A stretch of DNA of 64,000 nucleotides from Galerina marginata (taxonomy: Eukaryota; Basidiomycota; Agaricomycetes; Agaricales; Galerinaceae): NCBI GenBank assembly GCA_023014335.1, contig JAECYW010000007.1, positions 868,001 through 932,000 of the forward strand, given 5' to 3'. Within the stretch, counting starts at the first letter, position 1, and each line of letters begins with the position of its first letter. A program made the translations under genes and the position numbers. The notes beneath the pieces were generated by a model, which worked only from the letters and a program-made list of their open reading frames with translations, was not told where the DNA came from and made no database searches. Of this stretch, positions 13,025 through 27,271 are shown in pieces.

Positions 13025-16000
13025 GCCTGTCCCCAAACACCTGTTGGCGGACGGCCAGGATTCATGTTCGGTGGAGGCATTGGTGGGGGTTGGCCGTACA
13101 TGGGTTGGCGATGTGAGGGAGTTTGATAGCCAAAGGTCGTGTGCTGTGGAGGTTGCTGTGGAGGAACGAAGTTGGATGGTCCGTGAGGTCCCACATATGG
13201 CGTCTGGGAACCGCCGGCGTATGGGTTAGGTGTTCGTCCGACCTGACGAACAGACAGATGCCCTGGCGTTGCGCCTCCAGGCCGAGCAGGTGTTCGCATT
13301 CCTGCACCATAGGGGGTTTTCCCACCAGCGACAACCAAATTCTGCGACTCATGGAGATGCCTACGCAATTCATGAGAGCAAGTCTCGATTCCAAAAACAG
13401 TAATACATACCTGACTTTGAACGCATCGCAAAGTTCTGGTACTCCTACAGCTGCGGCGTCAAACAGGTAGTACGCTTCTGGAGCCACTCGGATCGGCTAA
13501 AAATTGATTCAAGAACTATAGCCAACTTCCTAAATGAAATAGGGCCTACCCAAGTTTGCACAGTCGAATTTTTGTTAGCCAAGAAGCACAGGCTGAAATG
13601 TCCAGGACGTTTTCTGTTGAGCGTGAAGCCATACATACTTTTGGCTGGATTAGCTGCCAGAAAATTCTTCAAGAAAATGTCTGATAAAGGATGAGCCACA
13701 TTGCGAGAAACAAGAGATAGGAAACTGTGTATCCTTACGCAAATCATCTTCAGAGCCATGTTTGAATTTCTCATGAGCCATCAGTTCTTCAACGCGTCGG
13801 GCCATCGCCTGCACGTGATTAACGATGAGCTCATCCAAATCCGAGTATGTATGAGTAGGATCGACAACGAGCTGGCCCCCAACAGTTTGGCCAGTTGGAT
13901 CGGCGTTGAGTTCGGTAACATCTGATAGATACTTTCAGTTGATGATTAGTATAACATGCGATAGTTGCGTACCAATGTGCTGATACAGCCTGTCATCAAC
14001 TTTCCATGTCACTGCCAGGTGGTTGATTCCTTTGGAAGAAGGACGAATGACAACATCACCACGCTGCTGTTTCTCGAGATATGCCTCCGCTTGAGCTGTG
14101 TTAAAATTATGGAAATTTGGGTGCTTGATGACTCGACGGGCACGATCGGTTTCTGCCCGTTTTTTCCTGTCAAGCATTTCTTGATCCTTTTCGTGGCGAT
14201 CGACATTCCACAGGGCATCACGCTGCAGATACCTGAACATGCGGTCTCCCTCTTGCATATCCGTGGGCCGGTTAGATAAATCAATGACGAAATCGTCACG
14301 ATCGACGTGGAACATCAGTGCAATCACAACGACTGTGATGGTTTGGCCTTTCTTCAAGGAATTGCGACTCGCATCATCCGTGTTCTCGGGCTTAATGATA
14401 CCTTCAACGCCTGAATCGAGACGGACATTGATGCATTCTTTCTGAGTGCGATACACCAGCGCAGAAACGATGAAACCAATATTGAGTGTCTTGGGCGTTT
14501 CTCCGCTGAGCATGGTGAGAACTTCCCATTCACTAGGAAGGCGGAATTTTCCCCTTTTTTCCCCAAAAGGTTTGACTAGTTCTTCGCGAATGACATCCAA
14601 CGTTAGTCGTTTTTGGTCATGATGAGCCTCGAATAAGCTGATTGCAAACTCATCCAGGTTGAGCTCGAGCAACTTCCTGTTTTTATCTTTGTCGCTCATG
14701 ATGGCTGTAACCACCTGGGAGGGGTGCTCGTCGTGGATGTCTTCCTCGTCGAGTTCAAGAGCATCCGTGGCCATTTTCCGAGCAAGCTCGTAATCCTCCG
14801 GATGAATGCGTGTATCGTCCAATGGGTCTGGGGCATTTTCATCATCTGGTCGGTATTTACCGCCTTTGTCCCGATCCTGTATAACCCGCAAAAATCCTGT
14901 CGCGTTCAAAAAGATTTTTGTTGTAAGTAAGCCCGCTTTGATGAACTGGTCACGGTTGACCAGAGTGCCCCCCTGGAGAGAGTTTGAAAAATGAGTGCCG
15001 TTAACAATGAAATGGCACTCCACGAACCTGTGCAGCTATTTTCTTGACCAGGACTTGAGCTTTGCGAGGGCCCAAACCACAGACAAAGGGAAGAAGGTGC
15101 TGGTAATATGGATCCGTTACAGCACGGTTGATATCCACCCCAACCTTATTGGTTACATCAACAAGTACTTGTTCAAAGGCAGTGAGCAGTTTCTCCTTAG
15201 GAACCTATAGACAGGTAAGAAAGCTGAACAGGCAAATGGGCGAGTAAGTAAGGGACGTACGAGATGTTGATTTTCCTCGTCAAAAGATATTGCAGTAATA
15301 TCAGCCCCAAGAGCAGCAAATTCATTCAACGGACTTTGGACATAGCGAGCCAAGCCAACGCAATACTTCGCAGTTGGTGACAGTGCACTGAATTCATCCG
15401 ACGCTCGTTTGCTATGTTGATAGATGCGTGCAACGTCATCGTTAACGTAAATGGCTGGAATGTCGAATACTTCCTCGGCTGCGGCTGGCTGTCCCCAGGC
15501 AGTCTCTTCTTGATTTTGCCCATTCGAACCTCGGAATATTTCTTTAACTAGATGCATCAACTTCAATGTAGCAACGCTGAAACCGCCGACAACGGCGACA
15601 TCGGGCTTCCGTCGCACCAACAGGTCTTTGAACTCGTCCCTGTTGTCCATGTCGTGAAGGTTGTCGATTTTGGTATGTTCCCGCATTCGCCCTGCCTCAT
15701 CGACAAAGACGACAGTGATGGCATCTTTGTGCGGATCGCCTTTCCCCCATGAAATAGCGAGCACTGAACATGCTGATTCCCCGTATTTGAGTTCACGTGT
15801 CAAGAACGGCGCCACGTCAACCCGCTGTAAATCGTTAGCAATCACAAATCCACCAAATACTTCAACACCTACCTGCCGAAGGAGATCGCTGGAACGAGCG
15901 CCAAGGACATCTTCGACCTCTTCACGGATGTATTCCCTGGTCCATTTTATCCCAGCAGGAATTAAATGTTGCTGGATGACCTCTTGAACAACAAGCGAAC

Positions 16001-18314
16001 GTTCTGCGTTCCATGCCTTCGCAGAATCACTGAAACTATCAGAAGAAATTGCGTCAAGAAGCCGACGCTCTAATCCTGCCTTGGAGTCGGGAGGAACAAA
16101 AATCGAGACAGTCACCAGATGGTCAGCTTCTGCAGCTAGGATATGTAGAAATTGGGGGGTATCTAGCATGTCGTTGATAGGCTTCTGCAACAAGTACTTG
16201 AAATTCTATAACAAACTAATCAGGAACAGAAGGGACACATCTAAATTACGAAGAACGCTCACAAAATAGGGATGACTGTCATCGATTTTGGTAATACCTC
16301 GCTCTGTTGGTTCGACAGTAATTCGCGCATCTTCCCTGAAAATTTTGCGCATGTGGTTGCGGAGGAGAGGGTCCTTCCCGAGTTCAGTAGATAGAATCAT
16401 GCGCGCTCGTCGAAGCAGCTCCTCCGCCGTCTGTGCTTTGCTCGGATCGGAGTCTGCAAATTGCTCTGCATATGCGACTGGGTTGAGATCGACGTCGTCA
16501 ACGAAGTGAACATGTTGCGAAGCCAAGAAGTTCAAAACAACCTGATGTGGCGGAAGTCCGAATTTCTAGCACACAACTGTAAGTATTGGTTTCTGCTTGA
16601 AAAAAGGGGGTTTAAAATTTCTCACGTCGGCCAGTTTGGAAACAATGCTCTTCTTTGCAACCTCATAGGCGGAGATACGACTGGGCATCTTCCGTTTTTG
16701 CGCAGTTTCAGGTTCCTCGTCGTCATGAAAACGAAATTCAGTCGCGGAGTCTTGCTTTTTATCTTTATATTTCATCGATAGCCATTCCGTAGCGTCAGCG
16801 ACAACCTCGACGCTGTCAATCTGGGGTTGTATCTCGTCTTCGTAATACTCGTCCTTGACCTGAAGCCGCTCATAGGATATGGACAAAGCCCTGCGGCGCT
16901 CCAGAAGGGACCTATACCTCTGGCCAAGGGAATTAATCCGCCATAGTTCTGGGAGTTTCAAAAGTTCGACACGAGATCGGATGTCACGGGCGTCAAAGTG
17001 ACTGATATAATCACGTTTATGAGCCCAAATATACGGAACTTCGTATTCCTCAACAAAGAGTTGACGAAGAGTGTAAGTCACCGCCAAAACAAGGGCGCCT
17101 TGAAGGTGCTGATAGACGCCATCAGGCATAAAAAAGTCTTTGTTCTTCTGAAAAGATAGGCGCTGAGTAACCCACATCGCAGCGTCTCCGAGGTCCTCTT
17201 CTGTCAGCTTAGTATGAGCAGACAAAGACGTGGTTTGCGAAAGGGATGAGGTGGCCAGTTGCATTCGCTCAGGAATGTCCAGTGCACGAATGAGATCATC
17301 ATCTTCCGTCAGCATTCGCTTCCGTATCTCTGAGGGCTCAAATACCTAAGAGAACATGGATAAGGGGGAAAATAATGAGAAAAATATATTTCCTTACATC
17401 CTGATATTTCATCTCAGGTTTGTATTGTTCTTCCTCGAGGTCAGCGTCGTCGTCACCGACCAAAGCCCAGTCGTATTCATGGCCGTCCCCGAATACGTCG
17501 TGTATCTCATCCCAGGCACTGAAAAGAGATGACCAGGCATTAGCAGATAACCGTATCAAATAGAAGCAAAAACATACTTCGCGTCAATTCCAGCTAACTC
17601 TGGACGAACCCTTGCTCTCTTACGGCGGAACTGCTCTTGTTTCTTCTCCTGCCTCCTAGCCTCACGCGCCTCCTCGTTCATAGTAATGCCTTCCTCCTCC
17701 TCGCTGTACTCGATGAAGTCGTCCGAAAGATCCTCGTCGTCTTCATCCCCACGGCGTTCGTCGTCCCAGATCTTCCCAATATCAGGAGCTTCGTGCATGC
17801 CATCATCATTGTCTAGGTCATCCTCGGATGATTCAACAACTGCTTGTCGTTTGGAGGAAGAAGCCGCTGGAGGAGATTCTGACTCGCGATGACGGAGGCG
17901 AGTGAGGCGACTCTTCCTTTTGAATGCACCCCCAGTATTCTCTTCCAGCAGTTCAAGGTCGTCCTCTTCCAATGTTTCGTCTTCTAATGAAGGGAGTTGA
18001 TTGATCCTAAGGAGGTTCAAAAAAACGGAAACGGACTTACCACGATGGTGTCTTTTTCTTCGTTTCCTGCGCTTGCGTGGGGCTTCGTCCTCGTCTTCTT
18101 CCTCGTCTTCCTCGTCCTCTACAATAAAGCCCTCCCGCACCCGACGTGCCTCATCCTCATCATCTTCTCCTTCTTCCGAACTGTCGTCTGTGACGCCAGG
18201 CATGGTCGCATCACCTTCAGCCTCTTCATCCTCTTGACCTGAGCCCTGCATGGGGTCATCAGCATCGTTTACGTGGTCTCGAGACATTGCTACGTCGGGG
18301 TCTGGGGAGGACAT
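13015..18314 (-). CDS. SPT6: Transcription elongation factor / histone chaperone Spt6
   Basis: Spt6 travels with RNA polymerase II and reassembles nucleosomes. The acidic N-terminus ([17 protein letters not shown], then Asp/Glu and Lys/Arg tracts) covers about 18310-17580. The middle holds the helix-turn-helix core, the YqgF-like domain (around 15800-15400) and helix-hairpin-helix segments. The S1 RNA-binding domain is at about 14470-14250 ([20 protein letters not shown]). The tandem SH2 domain follows, with [20 protein letters not shown] and VVIRPSSKG holding the Arg of the phospho-binding pocket. The C-terminal tail is rich in Gly, Pro and Thr-Pro ([21 protein letters not shown]) and ends GVWGQAWP. 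About a dozen short introns; roughly 1,500 residues. The start is the ATG opening the conserved acidic block, 80 bases from the divergent deaminase. Confidence 0.95.
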
Positions 18315-18394
18315 GATGGAGGCGAGTTTCAAGTTGTTGTTGAGGCGATCTCGACCACATAAAGTTTACGACTTTGCTTACATAATGCACCTTT

Positions 18395-18982
18395 ATGGCT
18401 TTCAATCATCCTGTAGTACGTTTGCTGCAAGCTTGCAACGGTTGATGCTTATATTATGGATAGGACGACCTGCATACCGAGCATCTTCGCATTGCCATCG
18501 CAGAAGCTCAGAAAGCTATTCCCACTCCCACTGCTTTCTGTGTCGGATGTGCGCTGGTAGTCAACTTACCCGTTGATGGGTTCGCACCTGTCGTCCTTGC
18601 CACAGGCTATTCCAGAGAACTTCCCGGAAACACTCATGCAGAGGCAAATGCATTGTTCAAGGCCAAGAGTCTTTCCTCTGATCAGCTCACCTCGCTCTTT
18701 CCACCAAATACACCCAGAGATGACATGATGGCTCACATAGACGTCTATACTACGCTCGAGCCATGCTCTGTAAGGACCTCCGGGCTCGCCCCTTGTACCG
18801 ATGCTCTCATTGCATTCAAGGTTAAGCGATGTTTCATTGGCGCTGGTGAACCGGATGACTTCGTCAAATGTGAAGGTGCTCGAAAGTTGCAAGATGCAGG
18901 GATTGAGGTGATCTGGCTGAAGGGCTCAGAAGCTGAGTGTCTTGCCATCGCTCGCCGCGGCCACGAGCCGAAGGATGACTAG
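18395..18982 (+). CDS. RibD/Rib2-like pyrimidine deaminase (riboflavin pathway type)
   Basis: A short first exon (MAFNHP) splices to DDLHTEHLRIAIAEAQKAIP, then TAFCVGCALVVN. The zinc site of the cytidine-deaminase fold is clear: THAEANALF (HxE) and TLEPCSVRTSGLAPC (PC..C). The wide PC-x9-C spacing is typical of riboflavin deaminases. It ends CLAIARRGHEPKDD. A single deaminase domain of about 175 residues matches the deaminase half of yeast Rib2, which acts on the 2,5-diamino-6-ribitylamino pyrimidinone phosphate. No pseudouridine synthase domain is attached, unlike yeast Rib2. The exact substrate is inferred from family likeness. Confidence 0.85.
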
Positions 18983-19026
18983 GATATCATTTCACGGCGA
19001 CGAAGACGGCTAGGGTTCGTACTACA

Positions 19027-22000
19027 CTATCGTAATCCGAGAGCCGCTTGTACACTATCCGCCCAACGGCATATCAAGGAGTCGGCTTGCATTTCATCCA
19101 TCATCGAGGCAGATGCGTCGATTGACATCATGACACTGTCTGACCTGTCTATCACCGCAATGTCTATCATAAGATCGTCTTGGATGAGTTGGGTGATTGC
19201 CAGCTTGTCCATGGTGCTTCTGTCAAAGTCGACTTGATCGGGGACAAAGTAAGGAGCCTGTTATACATTAGACTCTGCATTATTATACAACACAAATACT
19301 CACATCTATTGGCTGGAGTAAGGGATCGCTGAAGGAGGCGTCTATGGCCACCTTGACTATATTAATGAAAACGTTGCAAATCGGCGTGTTTTCAAAGCCT
19401 ACCCAACGGTGCACAAGGACAAGATCACTTTGTTCAATCACAGATGTGCGCCGATGTAAGTCCCTCTGAACCCGTTTAGCGATTCCAAGGACGTCTTTTT
19501 CATCGACAGCGGGGATGTGCATAGGGAGGACATTCATGCAAGGAACAGCTAGGTTTGCTACATCTTCCATTCCGCCCGTTCTACCGGAATGCCACAAGCC
19601 GAAAGTTGAAGACGGCGAAGACGACATCTGCCCTTGTATGATTGCCCAGCATGCTAGGAAGACGGAGTTCAGAGAGACGCCAAGGGACCGTGCCTGTTCT
19701 GCGCACTTTGAAGCGTCGGGTATGCTCGCGGTATTCGTTCGGACGATCCTCTGCACAAATTGGGGCGTGGTGTTGAGTTTCAGAGTCGGGAAAAGCGACG
19801 GCTTAAATCCCGAAACGAAACAACTCTGCCAATAGTGTCGCTGCTGTGTTAGATGCATAGGATTGGGCCCGTAGTAGTCCAGAAATTTTTGTAGTTTGTT
19901 TGAAACTGCTGCCTGTGAATTTCTGTACAGGCAAGATAATTCATAAATCAACAATTGCAGGCTCCATGCGTCGTACTGGAAGTGATGAAGATGCAAAATG
20001 AAGTAAAGGTGTCGGCTGGAACGGAGAAGCAGTGCTCGAGCAGGAGGTGATGATACTGGGGCGGGATTCGACAGAAGGGCTTTCATCCAGGGGAAGATCA
20101 TCGCGTCTTCAGCAACATACTCTTCCGACCATGACTTGTCCACTGTCTTGAATACGACGAGCCGCGGGGTTTCATAACCTCGCGGACACGCAAATGTGGA
20201 TCTTAGGACGGGATGTCGCTGAACCAAGGAAGCCCAGGCAGCCTCCATCCTTGTCACATCGATTTCATCGGGCAGTCGATAGGCGAAGACGGGATGGAAA
20301 CGAGTTCCCAAGCTCTTCTGCCAAGCTCCGATAAGCCACTTCATTCCTGAGGATGCATGACAGATGGATTCAATTTTTTCTGCGTTGACACCCAGCTTCA
20401 AGCAAACCGCAGCCTTCTCTTCATCTGGAATCTCCTCTGTTGCAACCGTTTCGTCAATCGAACCGCTTTCTAGAGATTTGACTTTCCCGAGCATATCACC
20501 GACAGTTCTACTACTAACAACATCACTGGCAGTGATTTTTACCCCAGCTTTCCTGAACTTTCCAACAATTTGGATAGCCATTATGGAGTCGATACCCAGG
20601 GCGACAAGGGGCGTCTCCGGTTTGATGGAAGAAATTGGAGCACCTGTCAAAGCCACGAGTATCGATTGGAAGCGAAAAGAGTCGACCGACGCAGTTAAAC
20701 CAGTCCTGGATCCGATCTTGGGCGGGTGTTCCACCATATCCTCCTGACTATCATAAGAAAAGGTCGCATTTCTCGGAAATATCGAAATATCATCGGTGAC
20801 GCGGCCATAAGGATCGCATAAAATATGTTGGATGGATTTGTGTAACTCCTCAGCGATGCCATTTAGATCAAGCTGGCCGATGTAATCTGGCCGTGATGCG
20901 CATTTGACAGTGATGCCGGAGTCATGATGCAGCATCTCAACGTTGAGGGGGTACTGTATTACATTGCTTGAGTAATCCTCCTGTGAACTTAAATGCACAA
21001 ACAATTCACCTGAATTTTGACTTCGCTAATGGCAGCCTTTTCCTCGAAAGTCCAGTTGGGAGATTCATCAATTTGGTTGAGTTGGGCGGGCTGAAACAGG
21101 AACAAAGAATCCCATAGACTATCAACACCGAGCGCCTTTTGTATGGTACGGACCGAGGCTTGCTGCCACAGAAGGCCGTCGAGGTTTCCTTGGTGGATGG
21201 ATCTCAAAAGGTCTAAGTTGCTCATGTTGGCTTCTAGTCGAACGCAGCAAGGAATGGTGTTCTGCAAGGGAGAACATTCAGTTAAAGGAACACATAAAGA
21301 GGCGAAACGTGTTACAAGTACAGGTCCAATAACATTCTCCGCACCAGGTATACTTCGTCCTGAGACAGTGTGTCCAAAAACGACATCAGCTTCCCTGGTG
21401 TATGCGCTGAGTACCTTTGCCAATGCGGCTTGGCAAATACACTGCATGGTTACTGACGCCTGGTTCAGTATTTCTTTGACCTTCGAGGGGTCCAACGAAA
21501 CAAATCTCTTGACCGTAGCTGCCGTGGACAGGGGGAAAGGATGTAGTTGAGGAAGGCGAATTGGTTTATATATTCGCATTCTCTTGAGCCAATATGTAAT
21601 CCCTGCTTTTTCCTGGCGAAGAAAGTGGGGTAGCAGGTCGTGGAACTGAGTCGAAATGATAACAGGAAGGTCCCGGTAGAAGGCATCTAAGGTGTGACTG
21701 AGTTTACCAACCGATATGCCATCATACAAGGCGTGATGCATCACCAGGACAAGGCGGGAGGACCCATCCTGGAATGTGAATAGTCGTAACCAACGAGGAG
21801 GTTGTTTAAAGCTTGTTTCGTCCTCGATTTTTATGGATCCTAGGAACGATTGTAATTCGAGTTTGTAGCTCTCCGAATTGTCAGAATCCACCGAAACCTC
21901 CGACCAGTCAAGAGTAGCTTCGGAATGCACGGCTTGTACCCAGATGCCCGATTCCGTTGCAAAGTGGAATGACGTTCGCAAGATAGAGAATGACGCGACA

Positions 22001-25000
22001 ACTTTGCTCCAAGCCCAAAAGAGGCGGTCCGCGTCAACAAAATCAGGTATGGGTAAAGGGAAAGCGTGGACATAAAGTTCACCCTTCGAACTCACTGTCT
22101 TCAAAAAATTCAGTACAATTCGCCAATTTTGGGAGAAAGTAAAATGTATATACCTGTGACAACATGCCAGCTTGTAAAGCAGTAGTTGGAAAAAATTCGA
22201 CTATGTCGTGGTCTAAAAGTTTCATGTGGACTGCGTTAATCTCTGCGAGGACATCTGGGTGGAGACCAATAACAGGCTGGATTTGATCGTCGTCAGGATG
22301 AGAATTTTTGGCATTTATGTGGTTGGCCAACTGTTGTAGAGTAGAATTACGTAGTATTTCCGTTGATGTTACCGGCAGGCCCTCCTTTGTAATGGCTTTA
22401 GCGAGGCCGACTGACTTTATAGAATCCAAACCCATCGATATCAATGAGGTGGAAGCGGTTACGATTGTAGGATCGAACCCAAAGAAATTGCCGACGGTTG
22501 TTTGCAGAATTCGGAGTATCATAGGATTGGCATCTGCGATTTTGTCGTTCTCGGATTTGGACTCTTGCGTCCCGTTGAAGCAATCAAGTCCAGAAGCCGT
22601 GTATGAGAGGTCGTCAAGCGACTGAGAAAGATACAACGTCGGGTTAACCGCGAGGGAATGAACCACGTCCTCAAGTTCGTGAAGCCAGTTTGGAGGAGAT
22701 TCAGTTATCCATGCAGCTTGTACGAGGACGGAATCCGTCCGTGGGTTCAGGACGACCTCCACAGCAAGAGGATACTAGGTACATCAATATAAGTTTGCCA
22801 ATGTCTCTATGATTACTCACATCGGCTTCCGGAGGTTCACTTTCAATGACGTCCCACACGTTGCTCTCTGGTAATACGTTAACAGATACGGAGAAAAGTA
22901 TATCGAATAGGGGATTCCCCGGTCTGATCCACCCCTGCATTTTCCCCAGAGGTAAGTGTTCGTATTCGATACTTGAACTTATTCCCTCTTGGATCGTTTG
23001 CAACGACACTTGCGGATCTTCGAAGCATACGCGCACTGGAAGAATAGCTACTAACGGAAGTATTGCATCTTCGATGCGGTCAACCGGCAGTAGTCGACCG
23101 GACCGAAGGACCTGTCGCTAATGGTCAGCTCGTGAATATCAGAAGGACAATATAACCTACCCCAAAGACAACATCCTTGCGTCGATAAACGTTGGACGCA
23201 AGAAGATTGGCAAACGCACAAGTAAAAAGAGCTTGCACGGTTACCTGATGTAGCGAGGAGGATTTTTTGAGTGTCGAAAGGGGGATTTTAAAATCGAGAA
23301 CCATTCTGTTGGTCGACTGAGACGGCTGTGATAACAAAAGTGCTCGCGGCCACGTGAAACCATCGAAGTATTCCCTCCAGAACTTTTCGGCCTCATCAAG
23401 ATCTATTGCAGAAATGTACTGAAGGATTTCTGATGCAGGAGTATCGGGGCAGGATGAGAACCCAAGGTAGTGTTGTTCAACTTGAAGAAAAAGCTGCGGA
23501 AGTGAAATGCCGTCAAATAGGGCATGGTGGATGGATAAAGCCACGAAGTTCTGCTTCTCCGATGGATACACGGATAGTTGATATGGCGGCGCAGTGGAGA
23601 TGGACTGGTTAATCTTCCTCGCTATAGCAGGAGCTTCGCGGGATAGGAAAAACTGACGAAAGGACTCTGAATCGGGAAGTACAGTGGTTTCTTTGCTTTC
23701 CCAATTTAAACTGCACGACTCCGGCTTAAGCACCACTTGATGCAAGGTCCGACCAAAATGGAAGACGGTCCTATTTGGCGGTCAGATCTGGCAAAATATG
23801 GAAGTGAAAGCAAATAGGTACCTCAAGATCTGCTGGCGTTCAGCCACCCATTCCCAGGCCTGGCGAAGACGAGAGATGGATATATCAGTTTTGCAATTAA
23901 TAAGGACATGCTGAACATAGAGTGTATCCACATCTGCGGATCTTGAAAGGACACCTTCTTGAATGGCGAATGATGGAAGGACGTCCTCTACATGGTTTAC
24001 ATTATATATTGAATGTAATGCCTTGATAGAGCAAGTATCCAAGTCGAGTGGCGGATGCCGTTTGTGGGGTTTCGTAGCAGTAAGGTGAAACGCGATATCT
24101 GATATGCGAGGGGCTTTCATAACTTGTGATGGCGTTATTTTGATCTTGAATGCACACTTGAGGGCAGACGTAAATTTTATGACCCCGATAGAGTCTAACC
24201 CACATTCAAAAACATTGATTCCAGGATGAGGGTTCTCGAGTGGCAGCGTGAGGTGATTTCGAAGGACGTCGACAAGCTTCATTTCTATCTCGGTGCATTG
24301 TCTTAAATTTTCCCCACCAGGAGAAATCGAAAGTTTGGCAATTTCTTCAAGGCTGAGATTCTTGAAAAGGTCGGCAAGTAGCTTTGTATCCGTCTTGCCA
24401 TTAGAACTCAAAGGAAGCCAACTGAGAGGAATGAAGTGACTGGGTCGCATGTAAGCTGGGAGCTCCGATTCACATGTCGCCTTTATTTCTTTCAGTAAAC
24501 CCATAGGCGGTACAGATATGTACGGCCTTTTGGAATTGCGAACTGATACAGGCAGTGGTTTATCCCACGTTATGAACGACACCAGTTGGTCCACGTTGAT
24601 TACAGGGTGTTTTGCGAGGATGGTGGTGGCGTCGACATTGAAGGCGTCGGATGAAGGCCCTGCCCTGCGAATAATCGCGGAAATACCCTCGGATTCGATA
24701 CGGACACCTCGTAATTTAATCTGCGTGTCGATTCGTCCAAGAATTTCGATACTAGAGTCAGGCATCATTCCTGTAGAGCAGAGATGAACTAGAGGAATTC
24801 CCATATCTGATGAAAGACACTCACGGACTAAATCACCAGTTCGGTAGGCCCAACAATCTTTTCTGGGCCAATTCAGGAAGACTTTGGCGGTAAGGTCGGG
24901 TCTGCCGTGATACCCACGTCCAACCAATGGACCTTCCACGACCAACTCTCCAATGGCACCCCGGAGAAGAATGTGCATCCCCGAGTCAACGACCTAACGG

Positions 25001-26995
25001 CAATGAATATATTTCCACGAGTGTTTAATGACTCCTAGAAACTCACATAGGCAGAAACATTCGCGAAAGGTCTTCCGATATTCGATCTTGGTGTAGTAGA
25101 CGACATATATCTAGCACAGCAACCAATAGTGACTTCGCTTGGCCCATAAAAATTGGCAAGGCGTATTTGAGGATGGTCGGCCCATTTGTCGAGAATCTAG
25201 AAAGGTTCCAATGAGATTCTACAACTACGTATATATGGCGACACTTACAGAGTCACTCATTTTTTCACCTCCGCTAGCTATATATTTCAACGCCATTTCA
25301 TTTCCTTCCAAATCCCCTTGGGTGGCGTTTAGAGTAGCCTCGATCAAACTTGGAACGATCCCCAAATGTGTGACTCCAAGTTTGTTGACGTAGCTTGGAA
25401 GGTGTTCAAGAAGCTGGGACCGACGAGCACTGAGGAGGGGCATTCCCAGTGCGATAGGAACAAACGTCTCGGCTAGATGAACATCGAATGCAATTGCTGT
25501 GATAAGGTCAGTCAACAATCTCGTAAGTCTGATTACGCAGGACATATAAACTCACAAGCAACGGCAAGGTAGCGACCATCATGGATATCATCCAAACGAA
25601 CGTCCGCCGCTGTGCTGCTGAGTGCAAGAATAGTTTGAGCGAGGCCACGATGTGTTAGCAGGCAACCTTTGGGATTTCCAGTGGTACCTTTTAAAGGCGT
25701 TATCTTCCGGTGAATGTTCGTACGACCAGGTAGAATCGAGCTGACCTGAGGTATATAATAAATATGCCAAATTGTCGGATTTCATACACTTAAGATCGTC
25801 ATCTCCTTCTTTGAGAATTTCAGCCCGTCGAGCTTCGTCGTCAATGTAGAGTGTGATGGAACCGAAAACATCTGCAGTCACGATTTCTGATGAAGTGAGG
25901 ACGAAAGCGGCACTTGCGTCTTTGGCAATGTACGTTTTTCGTTCCAGTGGAAGTTCGGGGTCAATCTGGTTTCCTCGTCAGCACACACCTTGGATTAAAT
26001 TGTGGGAAAAAACTTACAGGGACATAACATCCACCTGCTCTCATGATGCCGATCATAGAGGCGTGAAAATCCAAGTCTCGCTCTAGGCATACTGCAACGC
26101 GGTCCTCTGGTTGGATACCAAGGCGAAGTAGCCATCTAGCTACTTGATTCGATTTCCGGTGAAGTTGCGCGTATGACGTCCTTTCATAACGAAATTCTGA
26201 TGCGTCGAGGGAGAGTTCCGAATACCACTGAACTGCGATTCCGTAGGGCATGTCCTCGGCCCGTTGAGCGAGATAGTCTGGAGCAAAGGAAGCAGGGAAC
26301 AGATGCGGATATGCAGATATAACATCGTCGTCCGTGCCTCGTTCACAAATAGATAGGATCTCGGTTGGAAGGGGGGGAAGTGAAGTAAACTTCGACGAGG
26401 GCGAATCATAAGCGTGTCGAATAAGTTCAGAGACTTGTGCAATAATTTGGATCGATACTTGGGGATGAATACTGGAAAGGGATGCTGAGAGGTTTAACTC
26501 GGAGTTGTGATATGAAAAAACTGGAGGCAATGGCTCTTCTAGAACGTGTTGTTCGTTGAACCTGCATACCGCTAAATACGGGTACTGGCTCTTGTTCAGG
26601 GACAGCGCTTCACGCGCCATATGCAAGGATAAAGGTTGCTTGAAAGCCTCCTGTAAGGCAGATTCTACATCAAGAATGACCTCTTGCCAACAATCTTCGC
26701 TTCCCCAGGTTATTCTAACCATACCTATAGCGCCGTCTGGTGCTTGAACGGCGAGTAAGACGTCGGAGATACCACAATACGCGCCAACGACTTGGGCGGT
26801 TGCCAAAATAATGATAGATTTACTGACACCGCCAATAGCTGGAGCTGCCGTTTCGGATAGTAAGATGTGTTTGGAAGCAGTATGAGTGCGACTGCCAAAT
26901 GGTAAGCGCTCTCCAGAGAGGTCAGGCCATTCTGCATAACTATAGCCACTGAGAAGAACATCTAAAAATTTGTTCGAGTCGGTGGCGGAGTCCAT
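19027..26995 (-). CDS. Siderophore non-ribosomal peptide synthetase, A-T-C-T-C-T-C (basidioferrin type)
   Basis: Roughly 2,400 residues with about 13 small introns. An N-terminal stretch resembling half a condensation domain (26990-26330) precedes one complete adenylation domain with YLLYTSG|TTGNPKG, NFYGPSEVTIG, YRTGDLV, GRIDTQIKLRG and NGKTDTKLL. Three carrier/condensation pairs follow. The carriers have FECGLDSIG (about 24190), SMGLDSIKS (about 22430) and VALGIDSIM (about 20600). The condensation motifs are IHHALFDGIS, MHHALYDGIS and LHHFQYDAWS; the last has Ala for Gly. There is no thioesterase. One adenylation domain serving three carriers implies iterative loading. Known basidiomycete enzymes of this layout trimerise N5-acetyl-N5-hydroxy-ornithine into an iron-binding trihydroxamate. 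The divergent ornithine monooxygenase supports that role. It ends 45 bases from the deaminase stop. Confidence 0.93.
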
Positions 26996-27271
26996 GGTGC
27001 GCCGGAAATGAAATCGTGCAGTGGAAATATCGAGCAGGTTTAAAAGGAGGGCAAAAAAAGTGCGATCGGAGAAACCGTTACACCATGAAACGGTGACATC
27101 TTGTATCCAGTGGGGGGCCGGCAAGAACGTGAAAAAAAATATCGGATATTCATGCCGAGTTGCGAGATGATGTCGGTCCTTGGCTCCTCGGAGTTGATAG
27201 AAATTTGCAGATGGATTGGAGGTTGAAAGACATAATTTCAGGACTTCGGCGCTTGGCAAGCACATGCAATC

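Noticed and set aside
18001..18242. Ser-rich and hydrophobic plus-strand frames inside SPT6
   Set aside because: They are antisense to the Asp/Glu and Lys/Arg tracts of the Spt6 N-terminus.
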